Origin: Labia minor
Lineage: Eukaryota > Arthropoda > Insecta > Dermaptera > Spongiphoridae
DNA length: 64,000 nucleotides
Reading direction: 5' to 3'
Assembly (NCBI GenBank): GCA_963082975.1
Contig: OY720350.1
Span: 45,834,734 to 45,898,733, forward strand
This document shows positions 23,934-35,665 of this stretch, one piece after another (within the stretch, counting starts at the first letter, position 1; each line of letters starts with the position of its first letter). The notes beneath the pieces are model-generated. The model ran no database searches. It was not told where the DNA came from and saw nothing but the letters and a program-made list of their open reading frames with translations. The position numbers were made by a program, and so were the translations under genes.

Positions 23934-25250
23934 AATAATTATATAATAATAATAATAATAATACATATATTATTTAATATTTCTTATTAATATATATTAT
24001 TTCCTCTGTGAATAACTCTATTATCAAACAAATTTGTAACAAAGTTTCCAAAATTTGAACCTTTTTCTTTAGTTTGTAAAATATTATAGAAATATTGTAG
24101 AAATTTATTCCAAAAACAATGCACAAGTATACTTTTGTAATTACTTATTTATTATTGTAAGTCTGCCCTAAAAAGGACATCTGGAATGTTCATCAATTTA
24201 TAGTATTTCAGGTATTAGCGTTTAAAAAAAGATTGCTTCTGTCAAAAAAAAAAACAGCGCACTCTCAATCATTTCAACTCTACGTTGCTACACTCACTCT
24301 GGCCTAAGCGTAAATCAAATTTAGTTAGAACGACGACCTAAAAAAAAATCCATTTTATAAATAACAATTGATATTCTTATCACAACAACAATAAAGAATC
24401 ATTTTTACTTCATTTATTTATTTACTTTTGTATTATATTTTACTTGAAAAAATTACATCAATTTCATCCTCTTAACCAATATAATAAAAAAGGACAAACA
24501 AATAAAATAAACAAGATGGGGGGAAAAAATGAATGAAACAAAAACAAACCAAAACAAAACTAAAATAATAATAAATAATCGCCAATGTAAATATTACTTT
24601 TTTTTCACTTTTGTTCCAAAAGAGAAAATTCCCCGGTGTGAAGGGTTGATTTCATCAAATGTTAATATATTGATAAGCGTTTGTATTAGGAGCGTAAATA
24701 TTAATTAACGCCCGTTATAAGAGACAACCTCGACTTTGAATTTGTCTACATAATTAAATTTCGAAAATACGTTACATTAACGAACGCTTAAGTTTAAATG
24801 ACACACTTTATTTCGTCTTAAATTGAAGACGAAGATGAAATTCAGGACTTGAACAGTTCTCCTCCCTCCACCCTCACTGACTTCACGAACCCCCCTTTTT
24901 TTTCTTTTTCCCTCTTATCACCCCCTTCTGATTCACGCTCGCTTACTTCAACAGATTCTAATAAGTCTATTTAATAAACTAATTTAAAACATTTAATTAA
25001 GATTTTATCCAATTAGTTTCGTAAATAAATAAATAGATCCGTTTATTTATTTAGTAAAATTTTAATAAAACTAAAAAAATTAATTCAGTTTTACTTAACC
25101 TTATTCACGGTCCAGTTTTCAACCATAATTTTCATTGCGACCCTCACCCCTACCTACACTTACAATAAAATTTATATATCATTAATGTATATTGAATTTT
25201 TCTATGTGTATGAGATGAGTGTTTTATTTCAGTGACGGTTAATCAATTTT
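23934..25250. other. Spacer, AT-rich with higher-complexity part
   Basis: (AAT)n at 23941-23962; text at 24610-24960 is of ordinary complexity with CT-rich stretches. I see no coding exon with convincing splice sites and no repeat end. Confidence 0.45.
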
Positions 25251-25866
25251 TTACCGACCGGCGATAGTAAGGGAGGTATTGTTTTCACACCAAATTTCAC
25301 ATTTGGAGATTTTTACATATCTCCACGAATCATGCATTTTCAAAACAGAAAAAAAGTATTTTTAGCATGATGTCTGTCCGTCCGTCCGTCTGTCCGTCCG
25401 TATAGATGTGTACAGCCTGAACGGCTCAACCGATTTTGATGAAATTTGGTACATTTACTTAATCCATCAGTATGATGAATTGATCAACTTTTGGTGCAAA
25501 TCCGGAAACCGGAAGTGGTAGTATTAGCGATTGACGATAGGAAGAGAAGGGTTATTTTCACACCAAATTTCACATGAGGAGATTTTTTTACATATCATCA
25601 TGAATCATCGAGAAAAATCATCTTTATTAGTTTTTTCTTAATTTAAAATTATATGACGTCATCCAGCCATTCATGACGTCACAGCCAAGTCTTACATATA
25701 TATATATTATAAATAAAATAGAATTAAAAATATTTATGTTATATCCATATCTGTTTTTTATTACATTAATAGATATATTAAAATTATTTGAAATTGTTTC
25801 TGTAGCTGGAAATTAATTTACTTCAAACCGTCGGTCGGTTCGGAGCTGGCCACAGGTCAACTTATT
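25251..25866 (+). mobile_element. Family A element, copy 8 (two-ended)
   Basis: TTACCGACCGGCG start. Both CRE octamers are intact. The 3' hairpin is weakened by a substitution (cggagctggccacaggtc). Short deletion around 25605 removes 'gcactttgtattggttttatcc'. Confidence 0.87.
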
Positions 25867-26494
25867 TTAAATAATATTTTCGCTTGGATATTCTCGCGTC
25901 CTCTTCTAGTCTGCTCGCGTTCCCAGGTTGAGAATCCCTGTTTTAATCACTTTTGATATTTTAATGTTCGTTAGAAAATATATATATATAATAATGGTGT
26001 ATATATACATATTTTCAAATTATAAATATATTTATTATTATTATTATTATAAATTTCAATGTATATAAATGGTTCATTAAAAACATATATATTCTAATCT
26101 CTTGTTTTTTTTTTATTTCGTTTTATTATAAAAATAATTTGAACTCCTAGAAAATTAGTTATGTTTGAATAATTAATTTAATGTAAACAAAAATACATGA
26201 ACTCATATTTAATTATCTCAGTATGTTTACACAAGTAAATATTATATACGTATAGGCATATTTATTTTAAAAAAATGAGTTTAATCCTAATTTACTCTAA
26301 TTATAGTTAAATAAAAGATAATTTTAAAAAGTCGTTATCTCTTAATCAAAGTTTTATGTTTGTTATTTTTTTTTTTGTATATATTTTGCTTGGCATAAGT
26401 TATATCGTGTTTAAAGAATATTAAAATTAAATTCAATATTTAAATCTAGAATAGTATGATTTTTACATCGTAAAAGATTCTCTCGAATATTATT
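25867..26494. other. AT-rich spacer
   Basis: (TA)n near 25980-25990 and (ATT)n at 26034-26050. No gene seen. Confidence 0.5.
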
Positions 26495-27370
26495 TTATTA
26501 AAATTACGACCATATGCAGAGGAAATATTAGGAGAATATCAATGCGGGTTCAGACCAAATCGATCAACATTCAATCAGATATTTGCATTGAGGCAGATAT
26601 TAGAAAAAAAAAACGTCAATTCAATATTCAATTTCTGTTCACCAATTATTTATAGACTTTATTAAAGCATATGACTCAATAGACCAGGATAAAGTTTTTC
26701 AAATTTTGATCTTAATGAGAATTTGGCAAAAATTAGTACGTATGATTCAAGTTTGGATTGAAAATAGTAAAGGAAGAGTAATATCCGGGAATCAATTGTC
26801 AGAAACTTTCGAAATTCGGAATGGGTTAAACAATTTTAATTTAGTACTGTAATATGTGATTAGACAAATTGGGGAAAAATCAAATGGAATCCAATTAAAC
26901 AAAAAGTATTAAGTTTCGCAGACGACTTAAATATAATAGGAGATTTGGCAATTACAATTAAATATAGCGTAGAAAAATTAATCGAATTAATCTATGACTC
27001 TGGGAGACGAGAATAGATTTAGAGTATTTGAGAATAGGATTCTTTGCAGCTTTTTTGGGCCAAAGAAAGATGGGGTAACCGGGGAATGGCGGAGACTACA
27101 TAACGAGAAATTGCTTAACCTCTATTCATCTCCAGTTAGGGTTATAAAAGCGTGGCTAGAATGGGAGAGAAAAGAATGGCAAAAAATATATTGTTGGGGA
27201 AGCCAATTGAAAGACCAAGGACGTGATGGGTGAACAATGTAGGAAGGGACGTAAGAGATGGAAGAGGGCAGGAGTTGGAAGGAGGTGGCTCAGGATAGGT
27301 ACACTTAGAGAAATGTGGTTGCTAAGGTCGAGAACTTTTGAGTTTCATAGAGCCACAGAGAAAGTATGAT
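26495..27370 (+). pseudogene. Non-LTR reverse transcriptase pseudogene, copy 2
   Basis: Same family as 6665-7600 but on the plus strand and including the front of the RT domain. 'EYQCGFRPNRSTFNQ' is followed by motif A 'FIDFIKAYDSIDQDKVF' (after a frame change), then 'SETFEIRNGLN' and a decayed motif C 'FADDLNIIGD' (Y to F). An internal deletion joins 'SVEKLIEL' directly to the C-terminal region 'NRFRVFENRIL', removing the thumb. The WAGH block is also lost. It ends with 'catagagccacagaga', the same 3' end as copy 1. Multiple frame changes and stops make it non-functional. Confidence 0.88.
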
Positions 27371-28346
27371 TTTTTTAGAACAAAAATAAACATAAATCAC
27401 ATCTTTCTATTATATTTTAGAAGTTTTTCATTAATATCTTATAATTAACAATGTATAAAAGGAGATTTTAATTCAAATTTTTATATTTGTGATAATGGAC
27501 AGAAACAAATAAAGATTTACAATTTTACATATTATACATATACAAATAATTTAATCAATATGAATTTGTTAATTACAGAAAATAATTATTAATTTCATAT
27601 TATATTTTTTTTAATGTTTTTAATTCTAATTGATTGACACATATAAATTTTTCTAATTTAATTTATATTAAAAATATAAATATATTCAGCTTAGTACTGA
27701 ATAATTAATTTTTAATTTATTCGGGTACCATATCTAATTTAGTACTATCACATAATGAATAAATCGTTGTAGAAAGAATTGATTGTGCCGGTCACAAAGT
27801 AAAGAGCTTCTGGACAGGACTTTGTGTTTGGATTTCTCTTTCATGGGGACAATACTTTGAATCCTCCTCTAAGAGTTAATTAACCTGTTACTGATGCGAA
27901 CTCCTTTTAATCTCACTCACTAATATAAAAATTCAAACGATGTCCAAGAGAAGAAAAAAAAAATGGTTAAAAAAACCTATTTTGAATTTAATAAAAAAAT
28001 TTATTTTTTATATGCAATCCAGTTTAAATATATTATATAAGCTTTATACAACTTGTCCTTATCCGTGGTCATATCTGAATTTGCATATTGGGTGTAATTG
28101 TTGGTGGATAATTAAAAAAAAATATATATAATAAACTTATCATTCATGACCATCTTATATTATAATTATAGCTGGACGATTACTGGTTTGATAAAGAAGT
28201 ACAACAACTTAATATTAATTTATATTGATAAACATTTTCTATTCTTACCCTTTCTTTTTTTTATATATATTTTATTTAGTTTAATTTCTCTATCAAGAAT
28301 CGTTTTGAGTATATAAAAACAACATTCTTAGTTTGTTCTTTTATAA
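27371..28346. other. AT-rich spacer
   Basis: No gene recognised. The 63-codon frame at 27940-28131 is lysine- and asparagine-rich low-complexity translation. Confidence 0.5.
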
Positions 28347-28348
28347 TA

Positions 28349-29120
28349 CGGGTGGACCAAAAGTCCGGTAACATTTGAATCGAGCGCTGATTCGAATTGC
28401 GGGGGATAGGGGGGAGCGGGGCGTTACTAAGTCTAGTTGGAATTCAGTGCCATGGCGTCGTTCAGCGGAGCACAACGCGCGTTTTGCGTACGCAAGTACT
28501 ATCGCAACAACGATACTGCGACTAAAGCGCGACGAAAATTTTGTACACAGTACAACATACGAAATAAAAATCAAGAAGCCGTAAACATAGAGCGCGTACG
28601 AGCATCTGTTAGAGAACAACCTAACCTCTCTACTCGAAAACGGTCTAGTGTTTTAAATGTGTCCAGGACATCTTTAAATCGTATTCTTCACAAGGATTTA
28701 CATTTACACCCGTATAAAATTCAAATTGAACAGCAATTAAGGCCAAATGAGACAAAAAGTCAATATCCAAAAGAGGTGACATTAACTGGTCACCCCGCAG
28801 CCCGGATTTGTCACCAATGGACTTTTTCCTTTGGGGATACCTCAAAAGTTTTTAATAACAACCCTCAGTCTATTGAAGAATTAAAAGAAAATATACGCGA
28901 GGAAATTCAGAACATTTCTCCAAACACTTGTGATGGAAAATTTTCGCACTAGGTTACGGGGGTGCCAAACTAAACAAGGGGCACATTTGGACGACATTAT
29001 TTTTAGAAAATAAAACTCTGATTTTTGTACTTTTATAATAAATAAACGTATTTACTCTCATATCTCTTTTTGTATTTTTTATAACCATTTGAAATGTTAC
29101 CTGACTTTTGGTCCACCCTG
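28349..29120 (+). mobile_element. Tc1/mariner-superfamily element, deleted copy
   Basis: Terminal inverted repeats (CGGGTGGACCAAAAGTCCGG at left; inverse of CAGGGTGGACCAAAAGTCAG at right) are flanked by TA on both sides (28347-28348, 29121-29122), the target duplication of this superfamily. At 772 bp it is well below the ~1.3 kb of an autonomous element. Transposase remnant inside. Confidence 0.9.
28452..29013 (+). pseudogene. Mariner-type transposase, internally deleted and frameshifted
   Basis: The start 'MASFSGAQRAFCVRKYY' and N-terminal helix-turn-helix are in frame. The frame then jumps, by deletion of the linker, to 'NIERVRASVREQPNLSTRKR' and 'LHKDLHLHPYKIQIEQQL', the DNA-binding half. 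A large deletion removes the first two catalytic acidic positions. The 'RSPDLSPMDFFLWGYLKS' block that holds the third one is present at about 28795-28850 but in another frame. 'NNNPQSIEELKENIREEIQN' returns to the first frame, and the C-terminal 'NFRTRLRGCQTKQGAHLDD' is out of frame again, ending at 29013. It cannot encode an active enzyme. The usual length is ~340-350 residues. Confidence 0.9.
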
Positions 29121-30394
29121 TATGTTAAACTATGTTTAAATAAGGTATTAAATGTTCTTTATAAATGGAATATATCTATTCAAGTAATTGAAACATTTAC
29201 GTTTAATGATCATTTAAAGCAATAGGAATAAATAATTACAATCTAATAAACAGAAATCGACATTATCTCACCTTTCAACCAGAGGAATGAAGCCACAATT
29301 TACCTCTCCAACTCTTGCCTCTCTTAATCCGACCGATCTACGTATCAACTAATGCCAATTAATATGTTAATTTCAATCCCTCGTAATTAATAGATGATCC
29401 CATCACAAATAAGGATTCAATTAGAATATAATTTAAATATTATAATTTACATTTATTATTCATCAATATTTAAAAGTATTCTCATTATTATTATTATTAT
29501 TATTATAAATTATATTGTAATTCCTATTTAGTTTATAATGAATAAATCCAAAATTTTCTAATTATTCATGAAAAATAAATGTATTTATCATTTAAATATC
29601 ATTGTACATTTGATTTTGAATGTATATATATAAGTATACATACTTAAATGAATAAAATTGAAATAAATAATAAATGCTACATAATATCATCTTCATCAAT
29701 TTAATTTTGTAAAGCTTTATAAAAAAATAAATGAATGTATTAAAAAAAATGAGAGATTAAAGAGGGTTTTAATTTTTAATGTCAATTTAAAATTCTATAT
29801 ATCGTCAATCCAATCTCATGTGATAAATATTTTAGTATCATTGCACAGGCGAAAATATTATCTTCCCAAAGAAGGTTCAATGAAAATAGCTGCCTGGAGA
29901 GTACACAGGTTTTTGAGGGCTGTGAGAAATTATGAAAGAAAACAGACTTGATAAAAAAAACGAATCCCAACAGTCTATTCTATCTTCTTTAAGTTCAAAA
30001 TCTCTGACCTAATTTCTTATAAAAAAAGGACAAAAAAACATAGAAGAGAGAAAGAAAAAGAAAACTTTCTCAGAAGCTATAACGAATGACATAAATTAAT
30101 GGCAACGTAGAAGAGTGCACCAAGAGCTACATAATGAAATTTAAAGTGACATCGTTAGTTAATTGCTCAAAAAAAAGACTATCAACTTACAAAACGACTT
30201 ATTAGTTCAAACAACAAAACATTCTTGTGAATGATGAGAGCTCATCAAAAAGATTTAAGAATCTGCTGAGAACAACAGACTCCAATTATTTCTAGTATAT
30301 GTCCTATTTTGGAGTGGGTAGAGCCGAGAGTCATATACCTCTGACTTTTGTACATCCTACGCAAGGACAACGCCTATCAAGTCGGTTATATCAA
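29121..30394. other. AT-rich spacer
   Basis: (ATT)n at 29486-29506. A 62-codon minus frame (29782-29970) is not recognised. No gene supported. Confidence 0.5.
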
Positions 30395-30625
30395 TGAGGT
30401 GTTCTATGATCAGTAGAACGGGTCCTCTCAACCTTTACCTTGATTTTCTTGATCGGAGGCGCGACTTTTTATCAAGGAGCTTCCCAAAATCGATCCCGGG
30501 TGTTGAGTTGACTCCGACCCATAGACCCCTGTTAAAGAAATTTCCTTGCCAGGCTCGGGACTTGAACCCGGGACCACGATAATGTGAGCCAGCTACGCTA
30601 CCTCCCACCCTATGGCGCCTTGAGT
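30395..30625 (-). repeat. tRNA-derived SINE
   Basis: On the minus strand, an A-box-like 'gtagcgtagctggctcac' near 30600-30583 is followed by a B box GGGTTCAAGTCCC near 30570, at tRNA spacing. A unique body follows ('gggtctatgggtcggagtcaactcaac', 'aagctccttgataaaaagtcgcgcc') down to about 30395. It is markedly GC-richer than its surroundings. The open frames on both strands are translation of the SINE. No target duplication was identified. Confidence 0.65.
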
Positions 30626-30897
30626 CTTGAGTCATAACCACTGAATTCCTCTCGATCCTAGAATATTAGATTCTGTAATAAATTCTTCTCAATTTATATC
30701 TCTCGGACATTAGTTTGCAACTATATTGTAAAGGTATTTCAGATGTCATTTTTAAATTATAGATTTTTTCTTTCACAATTTTTTTCTTGAGTTTCTTTTT
30801 TGGAGAAAAATAAATTAATTATTTAATAATATTAATTAATACTTAAAATAAATTTAAATTTGTTCATTTGGTGTTATTATGCATATACCATTTAGGA

Positions 30898-31065
30898 GAA
30901 AATTTGTGGGGGGGGGGACCTATTGGGTAGAGAGACAATGTAATGAAGGAAGAGAGGGAAGAGAAAGGGAATTAAAAGGAGGTACATAGCTTAGGATAGA
31001 AATGTTTCGAAGAATGTGGTTGGTGCGAACAAGACTTTTTGAATTCCATAGATTTACAGCGATAT
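30898..31065 (+). pseudogene. Non-LTR RT 3'-end fragment, copy 3
   Basis: Aligns to the last part of the RT family: 'gtagagagacaatgtaatgaaggaag' corresponds to the WVDNVGRD region. 'ttaggatagaaatgtttcgaagaatgtggttgg' and 'gactttttgaattccatagatttacag' match the 3' end of copy 2. Starts after a G9 run. No open frame. Confidence 0.7.
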
Positions 31066-32458
31066 ATATTGTATTCCAATATTTTAAAGTCATTCAGGAT
31101 TTAAACCCATTCTATTAAGTTTATACATTTTTATGATTTGATTCAGTAAAAATATATTATATCCTTAAAATTTTTTGACATTTCATCTGATATTTTTATA
31201 TATTATTATCTATATTATTTTTACATAATTATGTATTATATCTAAAATTATTAAACAAATTATTTTATTGTGATATCACATTTTACTAGTAAAAATGTCA
31301 GCTGCATAACAAATAATATACAAATATAAAATAATTTAAATAAATTATATAAATATAGAACTCGAAATATATATCCAATTATTGGTTATCAAATTCATAA
31401 ATGAAAACCGAAACCAAAGTATTTTTTTTAAATTGAGTTTGAATAAAAGCCTTCACAAATAAATAAAAAAAAGCTTAATTTAGAAAAAAAAAATAATTTT
31501 TCATTCAAAATATGTATATTTTTTAATGAAATGTAGAATAAATATTCAAAATACATAAATACCAAACTGAATTCCAGTAATATAGATACATAAAGAGAAA
31601 AAAAAATTAATTATTTTTCAATTAAAACTTTAATTCAATTAAAATTAAAAATGCCTTTTCAGTTCTTCTGACTACCTATTAAAGATAAGTGAAAATAAAA
31701 TTTAAATTTCATTTACCGTGTGGCTGGCAGAAGAGATAGTTATATTACATGGTAATCTACATAAAGTGGTATTAATAAAAGCCGTAATTACGCAATTCTC
31801 TCTTCGCAAAGCAAATGAGCATTTTAGTTAATGAGAATTTAAAGGATTTACGTCATAAATCTAGAGTAGTTTCAGATTAAGTTGTATGTATTTTAATTAC
31901 GTTTCCGTCCATTGTCAAAATACATGCTCATCAATTCTTTATTCTATGGGATTTACAAAGGTTTGTAATAGTCCAGAATATAATTGAGAATAGATAGATT
32001 GTTACGTCCAAAATACATACGTTTAACTAGAAAAAGAGACGGTTATGGAAGTAAACACATAACCAATTAATCTTATATATGTATATTTAAAATATTCTGT
32101 TAAATAAATTTACATAGTATTTACCTAGAAATGGTCACATTAAGTTATGCTGGAATTATATTATATAATTTATTTTATTACAGGGGCAATAAACCTCAAT
32201 AAATTGAACCAAAGAAATATAAGTTTGTCAAATTGAATGATCTAGTCACGTTATCACAGATACTCAGTTTTTAGTAATAACCCCTAACATTAGGCAACCC
32301 GCAACACTTGGTTACAGTTTTACATTTATATTATAATTACTTTCAATTTATTTATTTAATTCTCATTAATTTTATATAAAACAATTTAAGTAATGTAATA
32401 ATATATTTTTTTTTAACAAAATACCTAAGTATAAATAAAATATTACAAATTTAGTTAT
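31066..32458. other. AT-rich spacer
   Basis: No gene or repeat end recognised up to the hAT target duplication at 32459. Confidence 0.5.
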
Positions 32459-32820
32459 ACCTATAGCATAGGTTCTTAAACTTATGTACTCCACGGACCC
32501 CCACTTGAAAAAATTTTTTTTGACGGACCCCCATCACAACTTTAGGTACTTTACGTCATTTTATTAATTAATTTCTGGCTTACGATCTCATAAGGACAAG
32601 GATATATGATGAATATTTCTAACAGTGATTGGTGAATAACGATTTTTTTGCATATTGTAGAACACATTTTATTAGAAATTATAATATTGAAGAAAGAAAA
32701 TACAAACATTGTCATAGCAACAAATCTCACAAATTATAATGGGTACTTACATTAAATTCATATAAATATTTTATAATTTTTTTCAGAAAATATTAAATAA
32801 GAAATATTTTAAAAAATAAC

Positions 32821-32869
32821 TGCATCTATCTCATTAAATATAACTTACATATTTAATGAGATGTATGCA
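32821..32869. repeat. Hairpin beyond the transposase end
   Basis: TGCATCTATCTCATTAAAT pairs with ATTTAATGAGATGTATGCA across about 10 bases (17 of 19 positions). It overlaps the original out-of-frame stop codon of the transposase, so it lies in the 3' end of its transcript. Confidence 0.75.
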
Positions 32870-32944
32870 GTTGTTTTCTTGAAACAAGAATCTCAATATC
32901 TGGCTTAATATTGGAAACTTTTAATCTAAGATCCGGCTCTACAT

Positions 32945-34651
32945 TTAATTTGTTTCTATATTTAGACTTAATATAAAATAGTACCGAAAAAGCTTGTTCG
33001 CATAAATATGTTGTGCAGAATGGAAGTTGCTCAATTCAGTTTTGTTAAATTTTAGTTTATAAGTTGTATCACATGATAATTCCACGAGAATATCTTGTTC
33101 AGATGCAGATAAATGTTTAGCATTTGTAATTTCCATATTAAATGGATCTCTGATCCAGTTATTGCAAGGATCAGGAGTAGAAAAATACTTCCTGAAGTTG
33201 CTTTTCAAAGTAATTAAATGTTCAACAAATAATTGACGCGTTTGATTAAGCAATTTTTCACTGGAGCTTTCTATGAAATCATTGAGAGTTGGAAAAGACT
33301 CATATACACCGTTCTGGATGCGTTTCGACCACAAGTCGATTTTTTTAATCATTGCTTCTATTTTATCTTCAACTTTAAATATATTTACAACAGTACCTTG
33401 CAGACTCAAATTAAGTTCGTTCAATTTTGTAAAAATATCAGTCAAGTAAGCCACCTTAGCTAACCAGATAAAATCATTGAAACATTCGGTCAGTTCAAAA
33501 TGCGCATCTATTAAAAACAATCGTATTTCATCTCGAAGCTCAAAAAGGCGAATGAGTACTTTCCCGCGGGACAACCAACGTACATCTGTATGTAATAATA
33601 AATGTGTATGTTGACTACCCATTTCCTCACACAAAATTTTAAAAACTCTGGAATTAAGTGGACGAGCCTTAATGAAATTGACAATTTTAACTACTTCGTC
33701 TAATGTTCTTTTCAAATCTGGTGACATATTTTTGGCTGCTAATGATTCTCTGTGAATGCAGCAATGATTCCAAACAACCTGAGGCGCAACATTTTTAATA
33801 AGAGCAATCAATCCAGTTCTTGTACCTGACATTGCACGAGCACCATCAGTGCAAATTCCAACACATTTTGGCCACTCTATTTCATTTTCGGTTATAAAAT
33901 TATTCAAACTGTTAAATATGTCATTAGCTGTCGTTCGTGAAGGTAGTGAATCACAAAACAATACATCTTCTTGTATTTGATTTTCAAACTCATATCTAAT
34001 GAAAGCTAACAAATTGGCATTATTAGTGACATCAGTACTTTCATCCAATTGTAATGAGTAATAGTGACTTTTGCGCACTCTCGATATTAATTCTTCTTTT
34101 ATATTACATGACATGTCTTCAATCCTATTCTTAACCGTATCATTTGATAATGAAATCAAATTTATATCGTTTGCTGCTTTAGTTCCTAACATTATATTTG
34201 TAATTACTTTTGTAGCAGGAAGAATTAATTGCTCTGCTATATTATGCGGCTTTCCTGCTTTAGCAATAAGTAGAGCTACTTCATATGATGCCATTACTGC
34301 TTTCTTACTCATACCACCAGATCCCGTCTTTACCATCAATTTCTGACTTGAATTAAGTTCTTCTTTTTTCATTTTAAAAAATTCGATAGACTTACTAACA
34401 TGCTCGCTGTGCTTTGTTTGTAAATGACGTCTGAGATTAGCAGGTTTCATACTTTCATTGGATAAACTTTCCTGACATAGAACGCAGACTGGTCTTTCCA
34501 CATCATTGTTGCAAATATAAGTAAATCCAAATGATAAATAATCATCCGAATATTTTCTAGTTTTGCGTTTCTTGGTAGAGTTTGCTGTTGATGCCTCATC
34601 ATCTGATTCTTTCCGTTTCTGTGTTGAACCAGTTTGTAGCCAACGATCCAT
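32945..34651 (-). CDS. hAT transposase (ZBED/Charlie type), C-terminally damaged
   Basis: A 568-codon frame from an ATG 1 kb inside the element. A lysine/arginine-rich N terminus is followed by a BED-type zinc finger (C56-x2-C59-x16-H76-x4-H81) that would bind the terminal repeats. The RNase-H-like catalytic region has LDESTD (D203), CTDGARAM (D269), the C297/H300 pair of the 'NHCCIHRESL' motif, and 'HTDVRWLSRGKV' (352-365 region). Family members end in a conserved dimerisation segment with LLPFxTTYLCE. Here the frame goes from 'ELSNF' (residue 543) straight into 'HSAQHIYANK' and stops. The true continuation, 'PFCTTYLCEQAFS' through 'NVEPDLRLKVSNIKPDIE', lies in another frame at 32853-33020. 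A small deletion at about 33020-33025 therefore removed part of the dimerisation domain. It is likely inactive despite the long frame. Confidence 0.92.
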   Translation of the reverse strand: MDRWLQTGSTQKRKESDDEASTANSTKKRKTRKYSDDYLSFGFTYICNNDVERPVCVLCQESLSNESMKPANLRRHLQTKHSEHVSKSIEFFKMKKEELNSSQKLMVKTGSGGMSKKAVMASYEVALLIAKAGKPHNIAEQLILPATKVITNIMLGTKAANDINLISLSNDTVKNRIEDMSCNIKEELISRVRKSHYYSLQLDESTDVTNNANLLAFIRYEFENQIQEDVLFCDSLPSRTTANDIFNSLNNFITENEIEWPKCVGICTDGARAMSGTRTGLIALIKNVAPQVVWNHCCIHRESLAAKNMSPDLKRTLDEVVKIVNFIKARPLNSRVFKILCEEMGSQHTHLLLHTDVRWLSRGKVLIRLFELRDEIRLFLIDAHFELTECFNDFIWLAKVAYLTDIFTKLNELNLSLQGTVVNIFKVEDKIEAMIKKIDLWSKRIQNGVYESFPTLNDFIESSSEKLLNQTRQLFVEHLITLKSNFRKYFSTPDPCNNWIRDPFNMEITNAKHLSASEQDILVELSCDTTYKLKFNKTELSNFHSAQHIYANKLFRYYFILSLNIETN

Positions 34652-34880
34652 TTTATGGAGTAATTTATTAACATTGAACTACAATAATATAAATATAATA
34701 TAAATATAATATAAATATAACGAATTATTATTTACTAGCTATGTTTTAATATGATTTTAAATGAATGTTTTAATATCATTTTAAATGAATGTTTTAAATC
34801 ATTTTAATAAATGTTTTAAATCATTTTAAATAAATGATTTAATATCATTTTAAATGAATATTAATTTATATAATAAATAT

Positions 34881-34970
34881 ATTTCGTAATTTGATTCTAA
34901 AATATTATTAATTTCGTAATTTGATTCTAAAATATTATTAATTTCGTAATTTGATTCTAAAATATTATTA
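34881..34970. repeat. 30-bp tandem repeat, three identical units
   Basis: Unit beginning ATTTCGTAATTTGATTC is repeated exactly at 34881, 34911 and 34941. It lies upstream of the transposase ORF inside the hAT element. It follows a ~28-bp degenerate array based on 'atgttttaatatcattttaa' (34740-34865). Confidence 0.9.
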
Positions 34971-35665
34971 AAATAAATATTTTTTATTCATAAAACTAAC
35001 TTATACTTACTCTCAAAAACAGCCTTTCTGGGAAATTGCAAAATGTGTTTAGTGTTTTTATAAAATAATGATCATGCAAATTACACTAAAAATTAAAAAA
35101 AATTATTAGCTATAATTTAATTATAATTAATTAAATTAATAAAAATAATTTAAAGATACAACTCGTTGAGAAATGAACTTATAATTAACATTTGCTTTAA
35201 AACTGTTTAAAACCCCAGAGTGGACGCTGACAATTTGGGTTTTTCCGGGTAAGACTGTCCCCTCCCCTGGTTTTCCCCAATAACAAAGTGAAAGAAAATT
35301 CCCTTATATGCCTCCCCTTCCGAGCCCCTAAGAGGGGTTATTTTAAAGGAACAATCGAAAAATGATTTTAAATGAATGAATGGATGAAAATTCAAATTTT
35401 ATATATAGTTTTTTATATATGTTTATTTATTCACAAAAAATTAATTGACATAATTATCAATTTAATAAAATAAAATAGTATTATTAATAGTATTAAATTA
35501 TAGCCGTAATTCTCTAGGAGGATATAGTTAAACAATGAACTTTAAATATTTATATATGTATATATTTTTACGATGATTTTTTTCCGAGGACCGCGGACCC
35601 CCAGTAAAGGCTTCGCGGACCCCCAGGGGTCCGCGGACCACAGTTTAAGAACCACTGACCTATAG

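Larger units (their letters stand above)
32467..35657 (-). mobile_element. Full-ended hAT transposon
   Basis: The left end CATAGGTTCTTAAAC and the right end, read inward, CAGTGGTTCTTAAACTGTGG are imperfect inverted repeats. They are flanked by the identical 8-bp duplication ACCTATAG (32459-32466 and 35658-35665), which is diagnostic for hAT. Subterminal GGACCCCC motifs repeat at both ends (two at left near 32497 and 32524; several at right near 35590-35630) and are likely transposase-binding sites. The non-coding right side has a ~28-bp degenerate tandem array (34740-34865) and a 30-bp unit repeated three times (34881-34970). The terminal sequence resembles Charlie/ZBED-type hATs. Confidence 0.95.

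Noticed and set aside
28437-28952. Intact 171-residue host protein
   Set aside because: It is a mariner transposase with internal deletions, bounded by TA-flanked inverted repeats.
33233-33463. Plus-strand frames inside the hAT transposase (also 34071-34346)
   Set aside because: Antisense shadows of the minus-strand coding sequence.
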